A stretch of DNA of 64,000 nucleotides from the NCBI RefSeq assembly GCF_050589705.1, contig NZ_JBNGOT010000004.1:364975-428974 (forward strand). Reading direction: 5' to 3'. The first letter of the stretch is position 1. Every line of letters begins with the position of its first letter. The notes beneath the pieces were generated by a model that did no database searches, had not been told where the DNA came from, and worked only from the letters and a program-made list of their open reading frames with translations. The stretch is from Sunxiuqinia rutila. Lineage in GTDB: Bacteria; Bacteroidota; Bacteroidia; Bacteroidales; Prolixibacteraceae. Below are positions 37,602 to 45,149 of the stretch, piece after piece. Both the position numbers and the translations under genes were made by a program.

Positions 37602-37627
37602 TACAGCTTCGCTAACTGACTCCCAAT
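37602..37627 (-). promoter_or_regulatory. Candidate antiterminator-loading element, operon 2 distal copy
   Basis: On the minus strand: TGGGAGTCA-GTTA-GCGAAGCTGTA. It begins 44 bp downstream of the proposed -7 box, so it would be transcribed very early. The four middle bases differ in all three copies while both flanks are kept, as expected for a functional site. Confidence 0.55.
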
Positions 37628-37671
37628 CTGATGTTCTGAAAAGAGCATTTTTAGCACTTTTCTCACACCTT

Positions 37672-37721
37672 CAAATATCGATTGAGATCTGCTTCAAAAC
37701 AATGGGTAATTTCACGTAAAA
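37672..37721 (-). promoter_or_regulatory. Promoter module of polysaccharide operon 2
   Basis: On the minus strand ACGTGAAATTACCCATTG, then exactly 20 bp, then GATATTTG. A 26-bp block at 37696-37721 is identical to 18085-18110 and the 10-bp TTCAAATATC end is also identical, whereas most of the spacer differs. The box upstream of -33 suggests a shared activator or sigma factor. Confidence 0.65.
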
Positions 37722-38207
37722 GCCGCTTCACTATTACAAATGCCGCAAATAACACGGGCAAACTGAACATTATCCTTGAATATATCTGATAACCTTCGTG
37801 ATAGCATCTTTTTTCATCTACAAAGCATCGATTCAAAACATCAAAGAGAAAAAAACAACGTAAGCATATCGGGTCTAACAAAGGCCATTTTATGAGTTTT
37901 GAAAAAATATTCAAAAAAATAATTGCCATATATTTATCCTGACTCCCAAATTGATGATGTTCATTATCAAGAAGCTCAAACGAGCTGATTTACACCTCAC
38001 GCTATCCGTATCCGTAAAATAATTGTGAATTCGGCGAGCTGTCAATTTTAACCATTTGTTTAGTATTATATTCGCGCACTGAATACCGCCCTTGCTAGGG
38101 TGCCAAATGTTCTGTTGCAAATTAGTACTTTTGATTATAAACAACACCAAATCGTTCATTTTAACTCGATCGTACCAAAACGTACTTAAAAGAAGTTGAC
38201 AACACTT
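37722..38207. other. Intergenic region between divergent operon 2 promoter and ArnT-like gene
   Basis: About 486 bp with no convincing gene. Minus-strand open frames here overlap the promoter module and show no domain. The plus-strand promoter for the ArnT-like gene should lie in the last 100 bp; the doubled word CGTAC (CGTACCAAAACGTAC) occurs about 25 bp before its start. No RNA gene was recognised. Confidence 0.4.
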
Positions 38208-39845
38208 ATGAAAAAAGAGAAATGGCTTTTGCTGGGTATCATCCTGTATTTACTGATCAATATCTCCGGATTGTTTATTCCTATTGTAATTAATGCCGCA
38301 AAGTACGCACAGGTAGGTCGTGAAATTCTCGACAACCAGGACTGGATTAACCTGACCATTGGAGGCGATGCCTATGATCAAAAACCACCTCTTTTATTCT
38401 GGATTGCTGCCGCTGTATTTCGGATCACCGGAGTTTCAGTCTTTGCATTTAAACTAAGCGTCTTGCTCATTTCTTTAATCGGGATTTACGGCACCTTTAA
38501 ACTGGGCGAACTATTATACGACAAAAGAACCGGAACGCTGGCTGCATTTTTCTGGGGAACTTGTTTAGGATACGTTCATTTTCACAATGATATTCACACC
38601 GATACACTGTTGGTTGTTCCTGTTATTTTGGCCATTTGGCAATATGCAGCCTGGATAAAATTCAATAAGAACTCAGCATTCTATCTGGGCACGATTTTTC
38701 TCGGATTAGCCCTTCTCAGTAAAGGACCAGTTGCACTTGTCATTGTTGGATCGGCAGTTGGCTTGCACCTATTATTTACCCGCAATCTTAAAATGTTGCT
38801 CAATATCCGGTCGGTTATCGCCCTTTTCATCCTGCTTCTATCCATTCTCCCGGCTTTATGGGGGCTATACCAGCAATTCGGCATGGAAGGCATTAAATTC
38901 TATTTCTGGACTAACAATGCCGGACGCATCAGTGGAAGTTATGCCGGTAGCAATACCGATCCTTTCTTCTACATCCACACAAGTTTGTACGTTATTGCCC
39001 CCTGGGCCTTTTTCACTTTCGTTGGAGTCTTTCTTCAGATCAAGGAGAAGATAACCCAGAAGCTTAAAATTACCCCAACAAACGAATATTATACGCTTGG
39101 CGGAAGCCTGATTTATTTACTGATTCTTTCGACTGCCAGGGCAAAGAATCCCCACTACGAACTAGCAGTTATGCCTCTTTTAACAATAATTGCAGCCCGA
39201 TGGGCTTACCTGATCTTTGAGAAACCACAATTCCTCAAACTTCGAAAAGCACTGGGCACAATTCACCTGATTTCAGCCTTCGTACTTCTGACTTTGACTG
39301 CTGCTTTTTTAGGCTATGTTTTCCCAAATAGAAACCCTTGGATCTGGATCATCATTGGTCTATTAACCGCAGGATTCGTTTATGTGCTTCGCTGGAAACC
39401 CGGACTAAACAAACAATTGACTTATCTATTGCTGGCCAATTCAATTTTATTATTTACACTAAACGTTCATATTCTACCTAAGCTAAGCCAGTACCAATCC
39501 TCTTTTCAAGCTTGTGCTATATTTAACGAGCAAGCTGCCCCTAATGAGAAACTGCATATTTTTACAGTCGAAAGCCGCTATTGGGAGATCTTCTTGTACT
39601 CTAAGAGCTATGGCCGATACATCATTACCGCTGAAGATTTTAAAGCGATCAATCCACCTGCAAACGACTGGTTGTACACCGGTCCGGAAGGCATGGAAAA
39701 GTTGGTTCAAATGAACATTGCGGTAGATACAGTTGGCGTGTTTCAACATAAAAGCATGTCAAGTCTCCCGATTAAATTTCTCAATCCCAAAACCCGGGCT
39801 TCCAAACTAAAACCCCGCTACCTGGTTCAGCTAAAGGAGAAGTAA
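38208..39845 (+). CDS. ArnT/PMT-like glycosyltransferase (GT83 type)
   Basis: 545 residues starting MKKEKWLLLG at the ATG at 38208; a TTG 12 bp upstream is less likely. Multi-pass membrane protein (about 11-12 helices). The first periplasmic loop has VGREILDNQDWINLTIGG and YDQKPPLLFWIAA, matching ArnT/PMT enzymes (E-I/D acidic residue and the KPPLxxW motif). FHNDIHTDTLLV and LLSKGPVALVI are further family motifs. Such enzymes take a sugar from undecaprenyl or polyprenyl phosphate and attach it to lipid A, a glycan or protein in the periplasm. It is divergent from the polysaccharide operon and ends at a hairpin. Confidence 0.88.
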   Translation: MKKEKWLLLGIILYLLINISGLFIPIVINAAKYAQVGREILDNQDWINLTIGGDAYDQKPPLLFWIAAAVFRITGVSVFAFKLSVLLISLIGIYGTFKLGELLYDKRTGTLAAFFWGTCLGYVHFHNDIHTDTLLVVPVILAIWQYAAWIKFNKNSAFYLGTIFLGLALLSKGPVALVIVGSAVGLHLLFTRNLKMLLNIRSVIALFILLLSILPALWGLYQQFGMEGIKFYFWTNNAGRISGSYAGSNTDPFFYIHTSLYVIAPWAFFTFVGVFLQIKEKITQKLKITPTNEYYTLGGSLIYLLILSTARAKNPHYELAVMPLLTIIAARWAYLIFEKPQFLKLRKALGTIHLISAFVLLTLTAAFLGYVFPNRNPWIWIIIGLLTAGFVYVLRWKPGLNKQLTYLLLANSILLFTLNVHILPKLSQYQSSFQACAIFNEQAAPNEKLHIFTVESRYWEIFLYSKSYGRYIITAEDFKAINPPANDWLYTGPEGMEKLVQMNIAVDTVGVFQHKSMSSLPIKFLNPKTRASKLKPRYLVQLKEK

Positions 39846-39883
39846 ATAGAAAGAAATTAGACGAGTCTGATGTTAAAAGTAAA

Positions 39884-39904
39884 TTAGCTCATCCCATGAG
39901 CTAA
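39884..39904 (+). terminator. Hairpin downstream of the ArnT-like gene
   Basis: TTAGCTCAT (39884-39892) pairs perfectly with ATGAGCTAA (39896-39904) around CCC. No T-run follows, so it may be an mRNA 3' stabiliser or a weak terminator. Confidence 0.45.
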
Positions 39905-40044
39905 ACTAGACTTGTTGCTGAAACTGAAGAGATTCTCGCACTTTGTTTGGTCAAGCTATATCAACAGGACAGCAAAGTTTTTCCTTTACAGATTGTGTAA
40001 AATTTATGCCTAGTCCCAGAATTTGGACCTGATCCACAGCAAAC

Positions 40045-40076
40045 AAAAAAAGAGCTACAAGTAATTCTTGTAACTC
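40045..40076 (-). terminator. Terminator downstream of the tRNA gene
   Basis: On the minus strand GAGTTACAAG-AATTA-CTTGTAGCTC forms a stem with one mismatch and is followed by seven T residues. It ends the tRNA transcript. Confidence 0.8.
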
Positions 40077-40088
40077 TCTGATTATGAA

Positions 40089-40163
<75 letters not shown>

Positions 40164-40253
40164 TAAATATTTTTGTTGATAAGTGTAAAATTCGGATTGC
40201 AAGTTTACAACATTAGCTGAAAATACACAAGCAAAAACCGATATTTCTATTAT

Positions 40254-40919
40254 CTACGATTCTTGCTGACTGGCAGTTTCAGACTCATCTTCTGATTCAA
40301 GTTCAGTACCATCCAACTTGCTAAACAACTGACGATAAAACAAGAGGATACTGAATATTCCGATGGTTATCGCTGAATCAGCAATATTGAATACCGGCCT
40401 GAAAAACAAAAAGTCGTTTCCTCCAATAAACGGGAGCCAGCCAGGATAACGTCCTGAAAACAGCGGGAAATAAAGCATATCAACAACCTTTCCATGCAGG
40501 AAAGAAGAGTATCCGCCTTCGGCCGGCAGAAACTGAGCAACCTGCCCATAACTTTCATTAAAAATCAAGCCATAAACAGCACTGTCGATGATATTACCAA
40601 TAGCTCCAGCCAGAATTAAGGCAATGCAAGCGATAAAGCCCATTGGCACTTCTTCCTTTTTGATGAGTTTAAACAAGTACCAGCCAATTCCGATTACGGC
40701 TACAATCCGAAATAAACTCAAAAAGATTTTTCCATACTCGCCGGCAAATTCGATTCCAAAGGCCATTCCGTTGTTTTCAACAAAATGAATCAGGAACCAA
40801 TCTCCAATTACTGAAAATTCTTGCCCGAGGTACATGTTGGTTTTAACCAACACTTTGACGAATTGATCGACAAAAAGCACCGAAAAAACCAGAAGTAAGG
40901 ATTTCGTTAATCTTGACAT
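40254..40919 (-). CDS. lspA: Lipoprotein signal peptidase (signal peptidase II)
   Basis: 221 residues starting MSRLTKSLLLVF at the ATG at 40919; the frame extends 48 bp upstream into the terminator hairpin region and is not used. Four membrane helices with the conserved D-Q-x-x-K (FVDQFVKVLV), ENNGMAFGI, GAIGNIIDS and FNIADSAI motifs; the two aspartates of N-x-x-D and N-I-A-D form the catalytic pair. It cleaves the signal peptide of diacylglyceryl-modified prolipoproteins, such as the DUF1080 and Wza-like lipoproteins in this window. The C-terminal tail is acidic (ELESEDESETASQQES) and extends beyond the usual ~165-residue enzyme. Confidence 0.95.
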   Translation of the reverse strand: MSRLTKSLLLVFSVLFVDQFVKVLVKTNMYLGQEFSVIGDWFLIHFVENNGMAFGIEFAGEYGKIFLSLFRIVAVIGIGWYLFKLIKKEEVPMGFIACIALILAGAIGNIIDSAVYGLIFNESYGQVAQFLPAEGGYSSFLHGKVVDMLYFPLFSGRYPGWLPFIGGNDFLFFRPVFNIADSAITIGIFSILLFYRQLFSKLDGTELESEDESETASQQES

Positions 40920-40936
40920 GATTTCACTTTCTTCAT

Positions 40937-40973
40937 AAAAAAATGATTGGAAGCGAATTCCTTCCAATCATTT
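40937..40973 (-). terminator. Terminator between the DksA-like gene and lspA
   Basis: AAATGATTGGAAG (40941-40953) and CTTCCAATCATTT (40961-40973) form a perfect 13-bp stem. On the minus strand it is followed by a T-run of seven. It lies only 18 bp before the lspA start, so lspA expression depends on readthrough or a promoter overlapping the hairpin. Confidence 0.85.
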
Positions 40974-40996
40974 CTATAATTTCTACCTGTAGTGTT

Positions 40997-41374
40997 CTAC
41001 TTTTGACTGTTCTTGGCCTCAATACTCAATGTAGCATGAGGAACCGCGCGCAACCGCTCTTTGGCAATCAGCTTTCCGGTTTCACGACAAATCCCATAGG
41101 TTTTGTTCTCAATCCGTATCAAAGCTGCCTGCAAGTGCTGAATAAACTTCAACTGGCGCTGGGCCAGTTTCCCGGCTTCTTCCTTCGACAGTGTGGCAGC
41201 TCCTTCTTCCAGCACCTTAAAGGTGGGCGAAGTATCCTGCGTATCGTTACCATCGCTCTGCGTGATCGAATTCTTATAGATTTCGTAATCCGCTTTAGCC
41301 TTTTCAAGCTTACCCAGAATCAGCTCTTTGAATTCAGCCAATTCGGCATCTGTATATCTCGTTTTTTCTGTCAT
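40997..41374 (-). CDS. TraR/DksA-family protein
   Basis: 125 residues. An N-terminal coiled-coil region (YTDAELAEFKELILGKLEKA, then EEAGKLAQRQLKFIQHLQAAL) is followed by the C-terminal DksA-type finger YGICRETGKLIAKERLRAVPHATLS. The finger keeps only one Cys; the other zinc ligands are replaced, as in the Bacteroidota branch of this family. DksA proteins enter the RNA polymerase secondary channel and modulate transcription. It lies 115 bp downstream of ileS on the same strand and ends before a strong terminator. Confidence 0.88.
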   Translation of the reverse strand: MTEKTRYTDAELAEFKELILGKLEKAKADYEIYKNSITQSDGNDTQDTSPTFKVLEEGAATLSKEEAGKLAQRQLKFIQHLQAALIRIENKTYGICRETGKLIAKERLRAVPHATLSIEAKNSQK

Positions 41375-41489
41375 AACCTTAAATTTTTAGGATCCCCAAC
41401 GGAGATCAGGTGATCATCAATTGCGACCCTAAATTATAAAAATATTTTGAATTGTCTCAGGTCATAGAACATACTAAACGATCAGTGGT

Positions 41490-44400
41490 TCAACTTATTT
41501 TATTTAGACGAATCAAAGCATCAACATCCTGATCAATTTCTACACGAGAAAATGCTGTATCCCCAATGTTATCGATTAGTTCAAGACTGTCAGCCAGGGT
41601 TTGCGCACTGATATATTCTTTAAAATTACGCACCGATTCATTGAAAAAGTCATGTTTTTCGATAATAATTTCAATGCGATCCGTCACTTCAAAGTTGCTT
41701 TCTTTCCGCAAATTCTGGATTTTGTTAATAAATTCACGAGCAATTCCCTCCTGCTTCAAATCATCAGTCAGGTTGATATCCAAAGCAATGGTTAAACCAC
41801 CTTCGGTGGCAACCAGCCAGCCCGGAATATCTTCAGTCAGAATTTCAACATCGTCCGTGCTCAAATTAATCGTCTCATCACCAAGCGACAAGGCATACGA
41901 TCCTGATTTTTCAAGCAGAGCAATTTCGTCCTGGCTAAATTTGGAAACGGCACCGGCTATTTGTTTCATCATCTTGCCATATTTTGGCCCCAATGTTTTA
42001 AAGTTGGGCTTAATTTTCTTTTTGATGATGCCTGAAGTATCCGTTAAGTACTCCACCTCTTTCACATTCACTTCTGAAAGAATGATGCTTTCAACCGCTT
42101 CAAACTGCGTCTTGAAATGCTCATTCAACACCGGAACCATGATTTTAGCCAATGGCTGACGCACTTTTAGTTTTTCCTTTCGGCGCAAGCCCAAAATCAT
42201 GGAAGAGGCTTTTTGTGCAATAGCCATTCTCTCCTCCAACTCACGGTCAATCAGGCTTTCGTTTGCTGTTGGAAATTCCGCCAAATGCACACTTTGATCT
42301 GGCTCCAGTCCGGTCATTTTATTCAGGTCGGCATAAAGCTGGTCAGCATAAAACGGAGCTATTGGAGCCGCCAGTTTTGCCACAGTCACCAAACACGAGT
42401 ATAAGGTTTGGTAGGCTGAAATTTTATCCTGATCATATTCACCACCCCAGTAACGTTTCCGGCTTAAGCGTACAAACCAATTACTTAAGTTCTCGGTAAC
42501 AAATTCGGAGATGGCGCGTCCGGCACGGGTTGGCTCATACGCTTCCAGGCTCTCGCCCACTTCTTTCACCAGCGAATTCAGCAAAGAGATAATCCAGCGA
42601 TCAATCTCCGGACGTTCACTCACCGGTACTTCGGCCTCTTTAAACCGGAAACCATCTACGTTGGCATACAAGGCAAAAAAGCCATAGGTATTGTAGAGCG
42701 TTCCGAAGAATTTGCGTCGTACTTCATCAATTCCGCCCACATCAAACTTCAGGTTATCCCAAGGCTGTGCGTTGGTAAGCATGTACCAGCGCAATGGGTC
42801 CGATCCATATTTTTCAATCGTTTCGAACGGATCAACCGCGTTGCCCAAACGTTTCGACATTTTATTGCCCGCCTTGTCGAGCACCAGTCCGTTGGAAATA
42901 ATATTTTTGAATGCAACCGATTCATCAATCATGGTTGCAATGGCATGCAGCGTAAAGAACCATCCACGGGTTTGATCCACTCCTTCTGCAATGAAATCAG
43001 CAGGAAATACATCTTTGAAAATATCACTGTTCTCAAACGGGAAGTGACGTTGTGCGTAAGGCATTGCCCCCGAATCAAACCAAACATCAATCAGGTCCGG
43101 CTCACGGAACATTTTCTGCCCGTCGTCGCTCACCAAAAAGATGTCGTCCACATACGGACGGTGTAAATCAATTTTATCGTAGTTGGCTGCATCAAAGTTT
43201 CCGGCTTCAAATCCTTCATACGGATTTTTATCCATCATTCCGGCAGCAACGGCTTTTTCAATTTCCGCCATCAACTCTTCAACCGAACCAATGCATTTGG
43301 TTTGCGTGCCATCTTCCGTACGCCAAATTGGAAGCGGTGTTCCCCAGAAACGCGAACGGCTCAGGTTCCAGTCTACCAGGTTCTCCAGCCAGTTTCCAAA
43401 ACGACCACTACCTGTCGATTTTGGTTTCCAGTTGATGGTATTGTTCAACGCAATCAGCTTATCTTTTACCGCAGTCGTTTTAATAAACCAGCTGTCCAGC
43501 GGATAATAAAGAACCGGTTTATCCGTACGCCAGCAATGCGGGTAGCTGTGTTCGTGTTTTTCTATTTTGAAGGCTTTGTTTTCCTTCTTCAACATCACTG
43601 AAATGTCTACATCAATTGTTGAGTAAGATTCATCCAGCACCTCATCGTATTCATTTTTGACATAGCGCCCGCTGAATTCCGGATAGGTTTCCTGATTCAC
43701 CTGAGTGCTTACAAAGCCCGGTTCCAAATCTTCAATTCGATAGAAGCGGCCCTTGCGGTCAACCATCGGCTGATTTTTGCCTTCCTTGTCTTCCACAAAC
43801 AAGGGTACAATGCCGTTTTGCTTTGCTACCCGGTCGTCATCAGCACCAAAAGTAGGCGCAATGTGCACGATTCCTGTACCATCTTCCGTGGTCACAAAAT
43901 CACCTGTAATCACGCGGAAAGCATCTCCTTTAGGCTGAACCCAGTTGATCAGCTGCTCGTAGTTTACGCCGGCCAATTCTTCACCGGTAAATTCAGCCAC
44001 CACTTCAAACGGGATCTTCTTATCTCCCGGCTTGTACTCATCCAAGGCAAGCTCGGCATGCTTGGGGTTGAAGTGAGCGCTCAGCAAATCTTTCGCCAAA
44101 ATCATTGTAGCCGGAGCTCCGGTATAGGGGTTGAACGATTTTACTTTGACGTAGGTAATTTTTGGTCCCACACAAAGTGCCGTGTTCGAAGGCAGCGTCC
44201 AGGGAGTTGTCGTCCATGCTAAAAAGTAAACAGGCGTATCCACTCCTTCAAATAAAAACTCGGACTTCTCGTTACGAATCACTTCAAACTGAGCTACAGC
44301 CGTAGTGTCTTTCACATCGCGGTAGCATCCCGGCTGGTTCAGCTCGTGCGAGCTCAACCCGGTACCTGCAGCTGGCGAATAGGGCTGAATGGTGTATCCT

Positions 44401-44927
44401 TTGTACAACAATCCTTTGTCGAAAAGCTTGCGCAACAACCACCAAACCGTTTCAATATAACGGTTATCGTAAGTGATGTAGGGATCATCCATGTTCACCC
44501 AATACCCCATTTGGCGGGTCAGTTCTTCCCACTCTTTAGTATATTTCATCACTTCGCGGCGGCAAGCAGCATTGTACTCTTCAACCGTAATTTTGCCCCC
44601 AATATCTTCTTTGGTAATTCCCAATGATTTTTCAACACTCAGCTCCACTGGTAAGCCATGGGTATCCCATCCGGCCTTGCGGTGAACCCGAAAACCTTTC
44701 ATGGTTTTGTAGCGGCAAAAGGTGTCTTTAATGGCCCGTGCCATCACGTGATGAATTCCCGGCATTCCATTCGCAGAAGGTGGCCCTTCATAAAAAACAA
44801 AGGTTTCATTCCCCTCGCGGGTGCTTATACTTTTATGAAAGGTATCATCCTCTTCCCACTTTTTCAGAACATCCTTGTTCACCTGAGAAAGGTCTAACTG
44901 CTTGTATACAGGAAATTTATCACTCAT
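41490..44927 (-). CDS. ileS: Isoleucyl-tRNA synthetase
   Basis: 1145 residues starting MSDKFPVYKQLDLSQVN at the ATG at 44927; an upstream in-frame start would add 13 basic residues. Class I signature: PSANGMPGIHHVMARAIKD (HIGH equivalent) near residue 45-65 and KMSKRLGN (KMSKS loop) near 680. The editing domain lies between (TTPWTLPSNTALCV). The length and IleS2-like organisation (anticodon-binding domain plus a long C-terminal region, no obvious Zn-binding tail) resemble the eukaryotic-type enzymes common in Bacteroidota. It charges tRNA-Ile, possibly including the CAU tRNA in this window if that is Ile2. Confidence 0.96.
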   Translation of the reverse strand: MSDKFPVYKQLDLSQVNKDVLKKWEEDDTFHKSISTREGNETFVFYEGPPSANGMPGIHHVMARAIKDTFCRYKTMKGFRVHRKAGWDTHGLPVELSVEKSLGITKEDIGGKITVEEYNAACRREVMKYTKEWEELTRQMGYWVNMDDPYITYDNRYIETVWWLLRKLFDKGLLYKGYTIQPYSPAAGTGLSSHELNQPGCYRDVKDTTAVAQFEVIRNEKSEFLFEGVDTPVYFLAWTTTPWTLPSNTALCVGPKITYVKVKSFNPYTGAPATMILAKDLLSAHFNPKHAELALDEYKPGDKKIPFEVVAEFTGEELAGVNYEQLINWVQPKGDAFRVITGDFVTTEDGTGIVHIAPTFGADDDRVAKQNGIVPLFVEDKEGKNQPMVDRKGRFYRIEDLEPGFVSTQVNQETYPEFSGRYVKNEYDEVLDESYSTIDVDISVMLKKENKAFKIEKHEHSYPHCWRTDKPVLYYPLDSWFIKTTAVKDKLIALNNTINWKPKSTGSGRFGNWLENLVDWNLSRSRFWGTPLPIWRTEDGTQTKCIGSVEELMAEIEKAVAAGMMDKNPYEGFEAGNFDAANYDKIDLHRPYVDDIFLVSDDGQKMFREPDLIDVWFDSGAMPYAQRHFPFENSDIFKDVFPADFIAEGVDQTRGWFFTLHAIATMIDESVAFKNIISNGLVLDKAGNKMSKRLGNAVDPFETIEKYGSDPLRWYMLTNAQPWDNLKFDVGGIDEVRRKFFGTLYNTYGFFALYANVDGFRFKEAEVPVSERPEIDRWIISLLNSLVKEVGESLEAYEPTRAGRAISEFVTENLSNWFVRLSRKRYWGGEYDQDKISAYQTLYSCLVTVAKLAAPIAPFYADQLYADLNKMTGLEPDQSVHLAEFPTANESLIDRELEERMAIAQKASSMILGLRRKEKLKVRQPLAKIMVPVLNEHFKTQFEAVESIILSEVNVKEVEYLTDTSGIIKKKIKPNFKTLGPKYGKMMKQIAGAVSKFSQDEIALLEKSGSYALSLGDETINLSTDDVEILTEDIPGWLVATEGGLTIALDINLTDDLKQEGIAREFINKIQNLRKESNFEVTDRIEIIIEKHDFFNESVRNFKEYISAQTLADSLELIDNIGDTAFSRVEIDQDVDALIRLNKIS

Positions 44928-45149
44928 TGGATTCCTATTTTGTCGTTCTTTTTTTAAGAGGTACAAATATAGAAATTTTTTGCGTTCAGGGAGCCTAGTT
45001 CTTGTTCTTTAAAGAATTACCCTGTTCGCTGTATTTTTCAGGAAAGCTAATCGACAGTTTTTGCCAGTATATTGTCAGAATCAGCATGCGCTTGATTGCC
45101 GGACTTTCAGGATTAATGTTTTCAACCCATAAAACCTGATTCAGACAAT

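Noticed and set aside
37663..38159. Two overlapping minus-strand open frames of 88 and 82 codons upstream of the flippase operon
   Set aside because: They run across the shared promoter module, show no domain and have unlikely composition (many Cys, Phe, Asn). I treat them as chance frames.
41566..42159. 197-codon plus-strand frame antisense to ileS
   Set aside because: Serine-rich low-complexity translation of the opposite strand of a conserved gene; no evidence of its own.
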